A stretch of 64,000 bases of DNA from Maricaulis sp048268525 (GTDB taxonomy: Bacteria; Pseudomonadota; Alphaproteobacteria; Caulobacterales; Maricaulaceae): contig NZ_JBLWVH010000006.1 of NCBI RefSeq assembly GCF_048268525.1, positions 1 to 64,000 on the forward strand, given 5' to 3'. The position numbers and the translations under genes are program-made. The notes under the pieces were generated by a model. That model made no database searches. It had not been told where the DNA came from and saw nothing but the letters and a program-made list of their open reading frames with translations. Positions 16,006 through 24,448 of this stretch are shown here, in pieces (position 1 is the stretch's first letter; each line of letters opens with the position of its first letter).

Positions 16006-16878
16006 TCAGTGCGCCGCCGGGATCGCCATGATCTTCACGCCGGGAGGCGCGGCCGGCTCTTCCGGGACGAAGAAGTCGGGCAGGAGTTCAATCGACGGGT
16101 CGTAGGAATACTGGTCGAGATCGCGCTCGCCCTCATCCCACAGAAAGCTGTCATCAATGATGAAATTGCCGGTGAACTCGGCCGCCGGCTTGTTGAGCAC
16201 GGCATAGGCGGTGTCAGCGAGAATCTCCGGCTTGCGGCAACTCTTCATCGCCTCTTCACCGGCCAAAACGTTGGAGATGGCAGCGGTGGCGACGGCGGTC
16301 CGCGGCCAGATCGCATTGGCGCCGATCTTGCCCTTGAACTCTTCGCCCCAACCCAGGATGCACAGGCTCATCTGGTATTTTGCCGAGGTATAGGCGACGT
16401 GCGGGCCGAACCACATCCCGCGCATGTCGAGCGGCGGGGCCAGGGCGATGATGTGCGGGTTTTCCGCCTTCATCAGATGCGGCAGGCATTTCTGCGTGGT
16501 CAGGAAAGTCCCGCGACCATTGACCTGATGCATCAGGTCATAGCGCTTCATCGGCACATCTCCGGTGCCGCGCGGATAGATGGCCGAGGCGTTGTTGATG
16601 ACCGCGTCGATACCACCAAAGCGCTCGACCCCGGCCTCAACCGCGGCTTCGACCTGGGCTTCGTCGCGGATGTCACACTTGACCGCGAGCGCCTGTCCGC
16701 CCGCATTCTCGATGGCCGTGGCCGCCGTGTGGATTGTGCCTTCAAGGCGCGGATCAACCGTGTCGGACTTGGCCGCGATGATGATATTGGCGCCATCACG
16801 GGCGCAGCGCTCGCCAATGGCCAGACCGATACCGCGCGATGCGCCGGTGATGAAGATCGTCTTTCCCTTGAGGCTCAT
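16006..16878 (-). CDS. Short-chain dehydrogenase (HSDL2-like)
   Basis: The product is 290 residues. The NAD(P)-binding motif is TGASRGIGLAIGERC near residue 11, NNAS is at about 90, and the active-site YxxxK is YTSAKYQ. The sequence resembles hydroxysteroid dehydrogenase-like 2 proteins, which act on unidentified substrates linked to fatty acid metabolism. The Ser of the catalytic triad is not obvious in the expected IIALAPP region, where Ala/Pro occur. This should be kept in mind when assigning activity. Confidence 0.82.
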   Translation of the reverse strand: MSLKGKTIFITGASRGIGLAIGERCARDGANIIIAAKSDTVDPRLEGTIHTAATAIENAGGQALAVKCDIRDEAQVEAAVEAGVERFGGIDAVINNASAIYPRGTGDVPMKRYDLMHQVNGRGTFLTTQKCLPHLMKAENPHIIALAPPLDMRGMWFGPHVAYTSAKYQMSLCILGWGEEFKGKIGANAIWPRTAVATAAISNVLAGEEAMKSCRKPEILADTAYAVLNKPAAEFTGNFIIDDSFLWDEGERDLDQYSYDPSIELLPDFFVPEEPAAPPGVKIMAIPAAH

Positions 16879-16941
16879 GCGCCCTCTCCCCGATTGAGTG
16901 ATTTGGGGAGAGACTAGAGCGGTGCCGGAGCCTGCGCCAGA

Positions 16942-17562
16942 CTAGTTGCTGACACGGCCCAGAATGCGCGCCAGCGGGATCATGCCGGGACCACCGCGCG
17001 CTCGACTGTCACGCGACATGTCGCGATTGTCGCCAAGCACGAAGACATGGCCCTCCGGCACGGTGACCGGCCAGGTCTGGTCCAGAAACCCATCATCATT
17101 CAGCTCGAAAATCTCGTGTGAGGCGCCGCCGGGAAGCGTTTCGCGATATCGGGTCACCTGTTGTGGCCCGCCCCGGGTGACGAGCATCTCCGGGCCGAGT
17201 GCGTCACGTTGGACATAATCGCCATTGATGACAAGGCGTCCGCCATCATAGGCGGCTTCGTCACCTGCCACGGTAACCACGCGGCTGACAATCGTCTGTG
17301 CCGGGCTCTGTGTCGTGTCCAGGAAAACGATGATATCACCCCGCCGCGGCGCCGGTCCGGCGACCAGCCTGTTCGGATCAAGCCGGGTACCGACCAGCGG
17401 CAGGCTGACCGTACTGTAGCCATAGGCCAGCTTGTTGACGATGAAACGCTGTCCGGGCTCGACGGCCGGCATCATGCTCATCGCTTGCATGGAAAACAGG
17501 GCCAGGCTGGAGAACAGGCCAATACCGACCAGTCCGCCCAGCCCGATGACCCAGCGCCACAT
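16942..17562 (-). CDS. Signal peptidase I-like protein lacking the catalytic lysine
   Basis: The product is 206 residues with one N-terminal membrane span. The nucleophile box is present (MQAMSMMPAVEPG, Ser29), as is the C-terminal GDNRDMSRDSR box. The box that normally contains the general-base lysine reads QTIVSRVVTVAGD, with Ser93 where Lys is expected. The GD after box B is also altered to GQ. The next gene upstream, 3 bases away on the same strand, is a canonical paralogue with LIKRV. This copy is either inactive, regulatory, or uses a different mechanism. Confidence 0.8.
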   Translation of the reverse strand: MWRWVIGLGGLVGIGLFSSLALFSMQAMSMMPAVEPGQRFIVNKLAYGYSTVSLPLVGTRLDPNRLVAGPAPRRGDIIVFLDTTQSPAQTIVSRVVTVAGDEAAYDGGRLVINGDYVQRDALGPEMLVTRGGPQQVTRYRETLPGGASHEIFELNDDGFLDQTWPVTVPEGHVFVLGDNRDMSRDSRARGGPGMIPLARILGRVSN

Positions 17563-17565
17563 GGC

Positions 17566-18330
17566 CTAGAGCCCGCCCCAGACCCGACCGGTCGGGCAGT
17601 GCAGGCCCTGTTCGCGGCGGCAGCGTTCCAGAGTGAACAACACCGTCTCGGCCCGGCCGACGACATTCTCCAGCGGTACGAAGCCCGGCCCGCCCGGGGC
17701 CCGGCTGTCGCTGGAGGCGTCCCGATTGTCGCCCATCACGAAAACGGTTCCCGGTCGCACCGTGACCGGCCCGAAATCGTCGAGGGGATCAACATCGTTC
17801 TGCTCATAGATCGGATGATCGCGATCACCCGGCAGGATCTCGGTATAATGACTTACCGTCACCGGCTGGCCGTTACGGTCTTCACGATAGGTGCGAATGT
17901 CTTCCAGCATGCGCGGGGCGACCTCGCCATTGATGTAGAGACGGCCTTCGCGCACTTCGATCACGTCGCCGGCCACACCGGTAACGCGCTTGATCAGATT
18001 GCGCGGCGGGGTCTGGTTCTCGTCGCGGAACACCACGACATCACCGCGTCGCGGTTGCGACCAGGCGATGCGTCCGTCCCAGCTGTCAGGCAGGACATAG
18101 CCCAGCCCCAGCGGCAGCGAATGGACGGAATAGCCATAGGCCCATTTCGACACCAGCACCCGATCGCCGACTTCCAGCGAGGGCTGCATGCTTTCAGAGG
18201 GGATGTGGAAGGCGGCAAAGCCGAAGGTCACAAGACCCAGCCACACCGCCACAACACCGCCGATGAACCGGACGGTTTCCATGATTTCATCGGCCGCACG
18301 GCCGGCAAGACGCTTCATCAGGGGACTCAT
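17566..18330 (-). CDS. lepB: Signal peptidase I
   Basis: The product is 254 residues, a membrane-bound serine protease that removes signal peptides of secreted proteins. One membrane span (about 22-41) precedes box B (IPSESMQPSLEVGD, nucleophile Ser47). Box D carries the general base (NLIKRVTGVAGD, Lys114), and box E is GDNRDASSDSR. A C-terminal extension with two cysteines (ERCRREQGLHC) is unusual. Its ATG overlaps the stop of the YbjQ gene (ATGA). A degenerate paralogue follows 3 bases after it. Confidence 0.92.
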   Translation of the reverse strand: MSPLMKRLAGRAADEIMETVRFIGGVVAVWLGLVTFGFAAFHIPSESMQPSLEVGDRVLVSKWAYGYSVHSLPLGLGYVLPDSWDGRIAWSQPRRGDVVVFRDENQTPPRNLIKRVTGVAGDVIEVREGRLYINGEVAPRMLEDIRTYREDRNGQPVTVSHYTEILPGDRDHPIYEQNDVDPLDDFGPVTVRPGTVFVMGDNRDASSDSRAPGGPGFVPLENVVGRAETVLFTLERCRREQGLHCPTGRVWGGL

Positions 18331-18647
18331 TTCAGTTTGACTGCCGTTCCGTAGGCGAGGATTTCCGCCGCGCCTTCCATGACCGATGAGGTGGTCAGGC
18401 GGACAGAGATGATGGCGTCGGCGCCGAGCTCTTCGGCATGTTTGGCCATGCGATCGAGCGCCTGCTCGCGCGATTCCGAGAGAAGATTGGTATATTCGGG
18501 GACTTCGCCGCCCACCAGATTGCGCAATCCGGCGATGAAATCGCGGCCGAAAAAACGGGCCCGCACGACATTGCCGCGTGCCAGGCCGACCACCTGGTCA
18601 ATCTCGCGACCCGGAACGGTCTCACCCATGGTGACGATCAGGCTCAT
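18327..18647 (-). CDS. YbjQ/UPF0145 heavy-metal-binding-domain protein
   Basis: The product is 106 residues from ATG 18647 (MSLIVTMGETVPGREI). The family hallmarks are the N-terminal TVPGREIDQVVGLARGNVVRA and the C-terminal AEELGADAIISVRL. These pentameric proteins have no settled function. Both ends overlap neighbours by 4 bases (ATGA), so it is co-translated with the small membrane protein before it and the signal peptidase after it. Confidence 0.88.
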   Translation of the reverse strand: MSLIVTMGETVPGREIDQVVGLARGNVVRARFFGRDFIAGLRNLVGGEVPEYTNLLSESREQALDRMAKHAEELGADAIISVRLTTSSVMEGAAEILAYGTAVKLK

Positions 18648-18853
18648 GTCTCTTCCCCTTCCAGGACAGGTCCATCCGACTGGCCCCGCCAATAGATCAA
18701 TGCCACGCCCAGTGCCGGGCATCCGGTCGCCGCCAGCCACCAGAAACTGGCCGGATAGGGCAGATGCCATCCGGTCAGCAATCCGATTGCCATCAGGACC
18801 AGAAAGGCCAGCAGGCCTCCCAGCAACAAGACCGGGATCAAGATATCGAGCAT
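18644..18853 (-). CDS. Small two-span membrane protein
   Basis: The product is 69 residues from ATG 18853 (MLDILIPVLLLGG); an in-frame ATG at 18865 is the alternative. Two hydrophobic segments are separated by a short loop (LLTGWHLPYPASFWW), and the tail is acidic (PVLEGEET). It heads the ATGA-linked series membrane protein - YbjQ - signal peptidase. No family was recognised. Confidence 0.6.
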   Translation of the reverse strand: MLDILIPVLLLGGLLAFLVLMAIGLLTGWHLPYPASFWWLAATGCPALGVALIYWRGQSDGPVLEGEET

Positions 18854-19063
18854 TCTGCCTAACATGGGCTGAACAGGACCTGACCTGACTAACACGACAC
18901 TTCGATACGTCGAATTCGCGCCATAACCAAGAAGCCCGCCTGCCCATGACGGTATTTTAAGCTGGCAGCGTGGCACGCGGGACGCAGGGGATTGCGCCTG
19001 ACGGCTTCCCGCTTGGACCGCCGCTCCCGGTCTGGCAGGTTGGCCGACAAGGAGATTTGCATC

Positions 19064-19447
19064 ATGTCAGAGACGATCATCGAACCCGGCAGCAGCCACG
19101 CTTCAGACCGCGACGACAAGCTGTTCGCCGGGCTGAACTATGTCCTGTTCCTGATCGGCAACATCATCGGCATTTCCAGCATCCTGGCGGTGATCATCGC
19201 CTATGCTCGCCGCGAGCGGGCGCCGCACTGGCTGCAATCGCACTACACCTATCAGATCAAGTCATTCTGGACGGCAGTGCTGGGCATCATCGTCTGCACC
19301 TTCATGATCATGACCGTGATCCTGCTGCCTTTCGGGTTTATTGGCCTGGCCCTGATCTGGCTGTGGGTCCTCGTCCGCGGCGTGGTCGGCCTGGTCCGCC
19401 TGCTCGACGGCCGCGGCCACCCGGACGCCGACGCGATGTGGGTTTGA
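19064..19447 (+). CDS. DUF4870/Tic20-like membrane protein
   Basis: The product is 127 residues. ATG 19064 has AAGGAG 9 bases upstream. The N-terminus is cytosolic (MSETIIEPGSSHASDRDDK), then come LFAGLNYVLFLIGNIIGI and further spans. The conserved WLQSHYTYQIKSFW between spans is typical of the DUF4870 family (unknown role). It ends in DGRGHPDADAMWV. It stands alone, divergent from the minus-strand group before it. Confidence 0.75.
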   Translation: MSETIIEPGSSHASDRDDKLFAGLNYVLFLIGNIIGISSILAVIIAYARRERAPHWLQSHYTYQIKSFWTAVLGIIVCTFMIMTVILLPFGFIGLALIWLWVLVRGVVGLVRLLDGRGHPDADAMWV

Positions 19448-19463
19448 AACCCTGATCAAGCTA

Positions 19464-19510
19464 GTCATCCCCGCTGCATGTCCGGCGAAGGTCGGACGCA
19501 AGGCGGGGGC
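19464..19510. repeat. Family A repeat, left half only
   Basis: GTCATCCCC, GTCCGGCGAAGGTCGGAC and GGCGGGGGCA match the left arm of family A. The right arm is replaced by a different set of hairpins up to about 19690 (GCCCCGC/GCGGGGC near 19577). The whole gap 19448-19735 has no convincing gene. Confidence 0.6.
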
Positions 19511-19735
19511 AAGCGCTACTTTTCTCAGCCGTGCCTCTACCGCCTCCGCAATTCAAACCCGTTTTTCCCGGCCGCAGCCCCGCAAAAGCGGGGCGGAGAG
19601 CCGGGACCGACTGGCCTGTCTGGCAAGCAATGAGTCTCCCGTCGGTCCCGGATGGCGCGGCGCGCCTCCGGGAAAAATGTAGGGGGATGGAAGGCGATTT
19701 TTCTCTCCACCATGCAGGGAGGAAAAGATACGCTC

Positions 19736-21493
19736 CTAAAGCCCGAACCCGACCTCGTCGATCATGTCGGCGCCCATGGTGATGTCGTCGACACGTGAGG
19801 GGGCCAGGGTCATCACGGCTTCGGCGTAGAAATTGGCCAGGGCGATGCGCTGGGCGGCGAAGGCCGGGTCGCCGACATTTTCCTTCTGGCGGCGACGGGC
19901 CGAGACGGCACCGACACAAAGCAGCCATCCGCCGACCGTTTCACCGGCCAGGGTCAGGAAGGGCGTGGCACCCGCCAGGCGGTCCTTCATGTCGGCTTCG
20001 GCCAGCCAGTCGGCCGCCTCCTGCAGGGCTTCCAGACTGTCACGCAGGCGTTCGCCCAGCGGCGGAAGGTCGGGATGCGACGACGTCAGGCAACTCTCGA
20101 TGGTCTGGTCGATATCGGCATAGAGCTCGTCAAAGGCGGCGCCATCGGCCATGGAGAGCTTGCGGCCGACCAGGTCGATGGCCTGGATCGCATTGGTGCC
20201 TTCATAGATCGGGGTGATGCGGGCATCGCGCAGGTGCTGGGCGGCGCCGGTCTCCTCGATGAAACCCATGCCGCCATGGACCTGGATATTGGCCGAGGCG
20301 ACCTCGACACCGATATCGGTCGACCAGGCCTTGGCAATCGGCGTGAGGAGCTCTTCGCGGCGCTTGGCAGCAGCCTTTTCCTCGTCCTCATCGCCATGAT
20401 AGGCGAGGTCTGCGGCCACGGCGCAGGACACGCAAATGGCGCGGGCCGCGGCGATCTTGGCCTTCATCAGCGACAGGGTCCGCTTGATGTCGGGATGATG
20501 AATGATGGCGTGCGGCGCCGGGCCTTCGGCGTCGATGGCACGCCCCTGCTTGCGGTCGGCCGCATAGGCCAGTGCCTGCTGGTAGGCGCGCTCGGCAATG
20601 CCGACGCCCTGGACACCGACATTGAGACGGGCCGAGTTCATCATCGTGAACATGCAGCGCATGCCGGCATTCTCGCCGCCGATCAGCCAGCCCGTCGCGC
20701 CGGCATATTCCATGGTGCAGGTCGGCGAGCCGTGAATGCCCATCTTGTGCTCGAGCCCGATCGCCTTGAGTGAATTGGACGACCCGTCAGGCAGGACTTT
20801 CGGGACGATGAAGAGCGAGATGCCCTTGGTACCGTCCGGCGATCCCGGCGTGCGCGCCAGCACCAGGTGGATGATGTTCTCGGCGCAGTCGTGGTCGCCC
20901 CAGGTGATGAAGATTTTCTGCCCCGAGATCGCCCAGCTGCCATCGGCATTGGGCTCGGCCTTGGTCCGCAGCGCGCCGACATCGGACCCGGCCGACGGCT
21001 CGGTCAAATTCATCGTGCCCGACCACTCGCCGGTGATCAGCTTGGGCAGATACATCGCCTTTTGCTCATCCGTGCCGTGCTCGACCAGCGCCTCGATCGC
21101 GCCATAGGTCAGCATCGGCCCGAGACCGAAGGACAGGTTGGCGCCCTGGATCATCTCAAGCACCGTCACGCCGAGGGCACGGGGCAGTCCCATCCCGCCA
21201 TTGTCGGTCGAGAATTGCAGGCCCTGCCAGCCACCTTCGACGAATTGCGCATAGGCCTGCGGGAAGCCGGTCGGCGTGGTCACCTTGTCATCGGCCAGCT
21301 TGCAATGCTCGGCGTCGCCGACCTTGTTGAGCGGCGCAAGCACGTTCTCGGCCAGCTTGGCTGCTTCGTCCAGGATCGCAGCCGTCAGGTCCGAGGAGAA
21401 ATCCGGAAAGGCGCCGGTCGCCTTCAGGCCTTCAACAGCAGCCACTTCTTCCAGTGTGAAACGCATCTCATCGAGCGGGGCGCGATAGGACAT
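19736..21493 (-). CDS. Acyl-CoA dehydrogenase with C-terminal extension
   Basis: The product is 585 residues. ATG 21493 is preceded by AGGAGG at 6 bases spacing; open frame further upstream is antisense to yceI. It has the standard N, middle (LTEPSAGSDVGALRTKA) and C-terminal domains with the catalytic-Glu motif IYEGTNAIQAIDLVGRK, plus a roughly 120-residue C-terminal domain. It belongs to the long (about 590) FadE-like/DmdC-like subgroup, which oxidises acyl-CoA or methylthioacyl-CoA with FAD and electron transfer flavoprotein. The chain-length or DMSP-related substrate cannot be decided here. Confidence 0.9.
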   Translation of the reverse strand: MSYRAPLDEMRFTLEEVAAVEGLKATGAFPDFSSDLTAAILDEAAKLAENVLAPLNKVGDAEHCKLADDKVTTPTGFPQAYAQFVEGGWQGLQFSTDNGGMGLPRALGVTVLEMIQGANLSFGLGPMLTYGAIEALVEHGTDEQKAMYLPKLITGEWSGTMNLTEPSAGSDVGALRTKAEPNADGSWAISGQKIFITWGDHDCAENIIHLVLARTPGSPDGTKGISLFIVPKVLPDGSSNSLKAIGLEHKMGIHGSPTCTMEYAGATGWLIGGENAGMRCMFTMMNSARLNVGVQGVGIAERAYQQALAYAADRKQGRAIDAEGPAPHAIIHHPDIKRTLSLMKAKIAAARAICVSCAVAADLAYHGDEDEEKAAAKRREELLTPIAKAWSTDIGVEVASANIQVHGGMGFIEETGAAQHLRDARITPIYEGTNAIQAIDLVGRKLSMADGAAFDELYADIDQTIESCLTSSHPDLPPLGERLRDSLEALQEAADWLAEADMKDRLAGATPFLTLAGETVGGWLLCVGAVSARRRQKENVGDPAFAAQRIALANFYAEAVMTLAPSRVDDITMGADMIDEVGFGL

Positions 21494-21644
21494 GACCAAC
21501 CTCCTTGTGACTGCCTGTTCGGCATTTCTTGTGCGGGAGCGAACATAGCGTCTCGCCCGCATGAAGCGAATCCGGAAACAGTGAATTGCCCATCCCGGCG
21601 CAGGGTGTGGCTTTAACGCGACGGCCATCAGCGTCATATGAGGT

Positions 21645-22253
21645 ATGATGACACGCCTGCCCCGCCTCCTGACCCCGATGGCCTGCCTGTTTCTGGCGGC
21701 CTGCCTGACGCCGACGACTGACCCACAGCGCCTGCCCGCCGGGCAATGGTCGCTCGACCCGGCCCATGCGAGCATCACCTGGCAGGTCCGGCACATGGGG
21801 CTGAGCTGGTATACGGGCCGCTTTGACGAATTCGACGCGACGCTGGACTTTGATCCGGCTGTGCCGGGCATGGCCCGGATGACGGCGATCATCGACGCCG
21901 CCTCCATCTCGACAGGTGATCCGGACTTCGACGCCGTACTGGCCACCGACTGGCTCAACGCCGACCGGCAGCCGCAGATCGTCTTCCGCACGACGCAGAT
22001 CAACGTGACGGGTGAGGCCACCGGCCAGGTCACGGGTGAGCTGACCCTGAACGGGGTCACCAATCCGGTCACGCTCGATGTGACCTTCAATGGCGGGCTG
22101 TCCAATTGGCTCGAAGGCCGACCGGCCATGGGCTTCAGTGCCGACGGAACCCTTGACCGCAATGCGTTCAATGTCGGCAATTTGCCACACAGCATTGTCG
22201 GCCCGACTGTGCGTATCCTGATCGAAGCCGAATTCCTGAGAAAGGATGACTGA
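21645..22253 (+). CDS. YceI-family lipoprotein
   Basis: The product is 202 residues. It has a lipoprotein signal with lipobox LAAC near residue 20. A YceI lipocalin-like barrel follows (WSLDPAHASITWQVRHMGLSWYTGRFDEF), which in family structures binds a polyprenyl chain. It starts ATG-ATG at 21645/21648. It is the first gene of YceI - cytochrome b561 - YceI, with the next start just after its stop. Confidence 0.88.
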   Translation: MMTRLPRLLTPMACLFLAACLTPTTDPQRLPAGQWSLDPAHASITWQVRHMGLSWYTGRFDEFDATLDFDPAVPGMARMTAIIDAASISTGDPDFDAVLATDWLNADRQPQIVFRTTQINVTGEATGQVTGELTLNGVTNPVTLDVTFNGGLSNWLEGRPAMGFSADGTLDRNAFNVGNLPHSIVGPTVRILIEAEFLRKDD

Positions 22254-22254
22254 G

Positions 22255-22833
22255 ATGAGCACCACCACGCGCTATACCGGCGTCGCCATCGCCCTGCACT
22301 GGATCATCGCCGCCATGTTGATCGGCATGGTCTTCTACGCTTGGCACATGGAAGATCTCAAACACGCCCTGTTTGCCGGCGAGGACGTGACGCTGGGCGA
22401 AGTCCAGTTCGCCTATAACGCCCACAAGACGACCGGGCTGTTGATCCTGTTCCTGTCGCTGGCCCGCCTCGCCTGGCGGCTCACCCATCCGGGACCGGGC
22501 CTGCCCGACGGCATGACGAGCTGGGAACGACTGGCCGCGACCGGGACCCATTGGGCTTTCTACGCCATCATGATCGGCATGCCGCTGGGCGGTCTGATCG
22601 CTGCCTCGGCCGCCGAACCGCCGACCCTGTTGTTCAACAATCCCGATCTCGTCCTGCCGAAACTGCCGGTGCCGCAGACCGAAGGCTTCCAGGACTTTTC
22701 CGGCAGCGTGCACGGTGCTGGCGGCTGGGCGATTTTCGTGCTGACCGGCCTGCATGTGGCCGCCGCCCTTAAGCACCAGTTCATCGACAAGGATGGATTG
22801 ATGGCCCGAATGATCCCCTTCCTGAAAGGATAG
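22255..22833 (+). CDS. Cytochrome b561
   Basis: The product is 192 residues; ATG 22255 is better spaced from AAAGG than the in-frame ATG 22246. Four spans carry the haem-ligand histidines in ALHWIIA, NAHKTTGLLI and LTGLHVAAALKHQFIDKDG. The family moves electrons from ubiquinol across the membrane. Flanked by two YceI (polyprenyl-binding) proteins, it may share a quinone-type ligand or oxidant-protection task, as in other bacteria where these genes are neighbours. Confidence 0.88.
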   Translation: MSTTTRYTGVAIALHWIIAAMLIGMVFYAWHMEDLKHALFAGEDVTLGEVQFAYNAHKTTGLLILFLSLARLAWRLTHPGPGLPDGMTSWERLAATGTHWAFYAIMIGMPLGGLIAASAAEPPTLLFNNPDLVLPKLPVPQTEGFQDFSGSVHGAGGWAIFVLTGLHVAAALKHQFIDKDGLMARMIPFLKG

Positions 22834-22838
22834 CCCCA

Positions 22839-23387
22839 ATGTTGCGTACGCCCCTGATGGCCCTGACAGCCCTCGCCGCTTTGACCGTTCCGGCCCAGGC
22901 CCAGGACTGGTCCGTCGACCATGACGCCTCGTCGGTCGGGTTCGAGACCACCGTGTCCGGCGGCGCGGTATCCGGCGCGTTCGACAGCTGGAGCGCCGAG
23001 ATCACGCTCGATCCGGCCAATCTCGAAACAGCCCGTATCGAGGCCAGTGTGACGACGGCCAGTGGCTCGACCGGCAATCGCCAGATGGATGACAGCATGT
23101 TGTCCAATGCCGGCCTCAACCCGACCGATTTCGAGACGGCGCGCTTTGTCTCAGACGATATCCGCGCCACGGATGACGGCTATGAAGCCCATGGCGTCAT
23201 GACCATACGCGGTACCGATCGTGAACTGGTGATGCCCTTCACGCTCGACATAGCCGACGGCCGCGCCGTCGCCGATGCCAGCTTCGTCATCGCCCGCACC
23301 GAGTTTGGCGTGGGTGGATCGAGCTGGGGCTCGGCCGCTGCGGAAGTGACCCTGCAGCTCCACATCGAGGCCGATGCGGCGAACTGA
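22839..23387 (+). CDS. YceI-family periplasmic protein
   Basis: The product is 182 residues. It has a Sec signal peptide cleaved at about AQA-QD (residue 22), so it is soluble in the periplasm, unlike the lipoprotein paralogue two genes upstream. YceI features are WSVDHDASSVGF, FDSWSAEITLDPANLETARIEA, and a tail with EFGVGGSSWG. It starts 5 bases after the cytochrome stop and is the last gene of the operon. Confidence 0.88.
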   Translation: MLRTPLMALTALAALTVPAQAQDWSVDHDASSVGFETTVSGGAVSGAFDSWSAEITLDPANLETARIEASVTTASGSTGNRQMDDSMLSNAGLNPTDFETARFVSDDIRATDDGYEAHGVMTIRGTDRELVMPFTLDIADGRAVADASFVIARTEFGVGGSSWGSAAAEVTLQLHIEADAAN

Positions 23388-23437
23388 CTTGCGGCTTGGG
23401 CTTGCATGACAGGCGAGTTGGGGAGTAGCTCATCGCC

Positions 23438-24421
23438 ATGAGCGCCCCCACGCAACCTGCCTTGAGCAAACCCGCCCCGATCAAGCCGGCCAGCGATCCG
23501 GCCGTGATCGAGGAGGCGGCCGCCATCCTCAAGGCCGGCGGCCTCGTCGCCATGCCGACCGAGACCGTCTATGGCCTCGCTGCCGATGCCGGCAATGCCG
23601 ACGCTGTCGCGCGCCTCTATGCCGCCAAGGGGCGCCCGCGCTTCAACCCGCTGATCGCCCATGTCGCCGGCCCCAACATGGCCTGGCGACTGGCCGGCTG
23701 GCCCGATCTGGCCGATCAGCTGGCCGAGACCTTCTGGCCCGGCCCGCTGACCCTGGTCCTGCCCAAGCGCCCGGACGCGCCGATCGCCGACATTGCCAAT
23801 GCCGGTCTCGACTCAATCGCGCTGCGCGCGCCGCGCCATACCGCCGCCCAGGCCCTGATCCGGGCCTTTGATGGCCCGCTGGTCGCCCCCAGCGCCAACC
23901 CGTCCGGTGCCGTCAGCCCGACCACTGCCGCCCATGTCGCGGAAGGCCTCGGCGACCGGATCGACCTCATCCTCGATGGCGGCCCCTGTCCGGTGGGACT
24001 GGAATCAACCGTCATCGCCCTCCTGGGCGGCACGCCGACCCTGTTGCGGCCGGGCGGTCTGGCCCGTCGCCAGGTCGAGGCCATTACCGGACGGCTGGCC
24101 GATGCCGGCGATGGCGAGGCCCTGCTCGCTCCCGGCATGATGAAAAGCCACTACGCACCCAACGCGGCCATGCGACTGAATGCCGACGCGGCGCAGCCCG
24201 GTGAGGTCCTGCTCGGCTTCGGCGCCATCGCCGGGGACCTCAACCTGTCTGCCGCCGGTGATCTGGCCGAGGCCGCAACCGGCCTGTTCGCGGCGCTGCG
24301 ATCACTCGACGCCCGCGGCGCCAAGCGAATTGCGGTTGCGCCTATTCCCGATGAGGGCTTGGGTGAAGCCATCAATGACCGGCTGCAGCGCGCCGCCGCG
24401 CCAAAAGACGACCTGATCTGA
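23438..24421 (+). CDS. tsaC: L-threonylcarbamoyladenylate synthase (Sua5 type)
   Basis: The product is 327 residues, the long Sua5 form. The N-terminal YrdC domain (to about 205) has GGLVAMPTETVYGLAADA, AAKGRPRFNPLIAH and PSANPSGAVSPT. The C-terminal Sua5 domain follows after LLAPGMMKSHYAPNAAM, the linker that closes over the active site. It forms threonylcarbamoyl-AMP for t6A37 modification of ANN-decoding tRNAs. It is followed by an FAD oxidoreductase gene 27 bases away. Confidence 0.93.
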   Translation: MSAPTQPALSKPAPIKPASDPAVIEEAAAILKAGGLVAMPTETVYGLAADAGNADAVARLYAAKGRPRFNPLIAHVAGPNMAWRLAGWPDLADQLAETFWPGPLTLVLPKRPDAPIADIANAGLDSIALRAPRHTAAQALIRAFDGPLVAPSANPSGAVSPTTAAHVAEGLGDRIDLILDGGPCPVGLESTVIALLGGTPTLLRPGGLARRQVEAITGRLADAGDGEALLAPGMMKSHYAPNAAMRLNADAAQPGEVLLGFGAIAGDLNLSAAGDLAEAATGLFAALRSLDARGAKRIAVAPIPDEGLGEAINDRLQRAAAPKDDLI

Positions 24422-24448
24422 TCCATCGACCAACCGGACCTGCCCGCC

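Noticed and set aside
21494..22195. N-terminal extension of the acyl-CoA dehydrogenase
   Set aside because: It is antisense to the YceI lipoprotein gene, and a perfect AGGAGG sits before ATG 21493.
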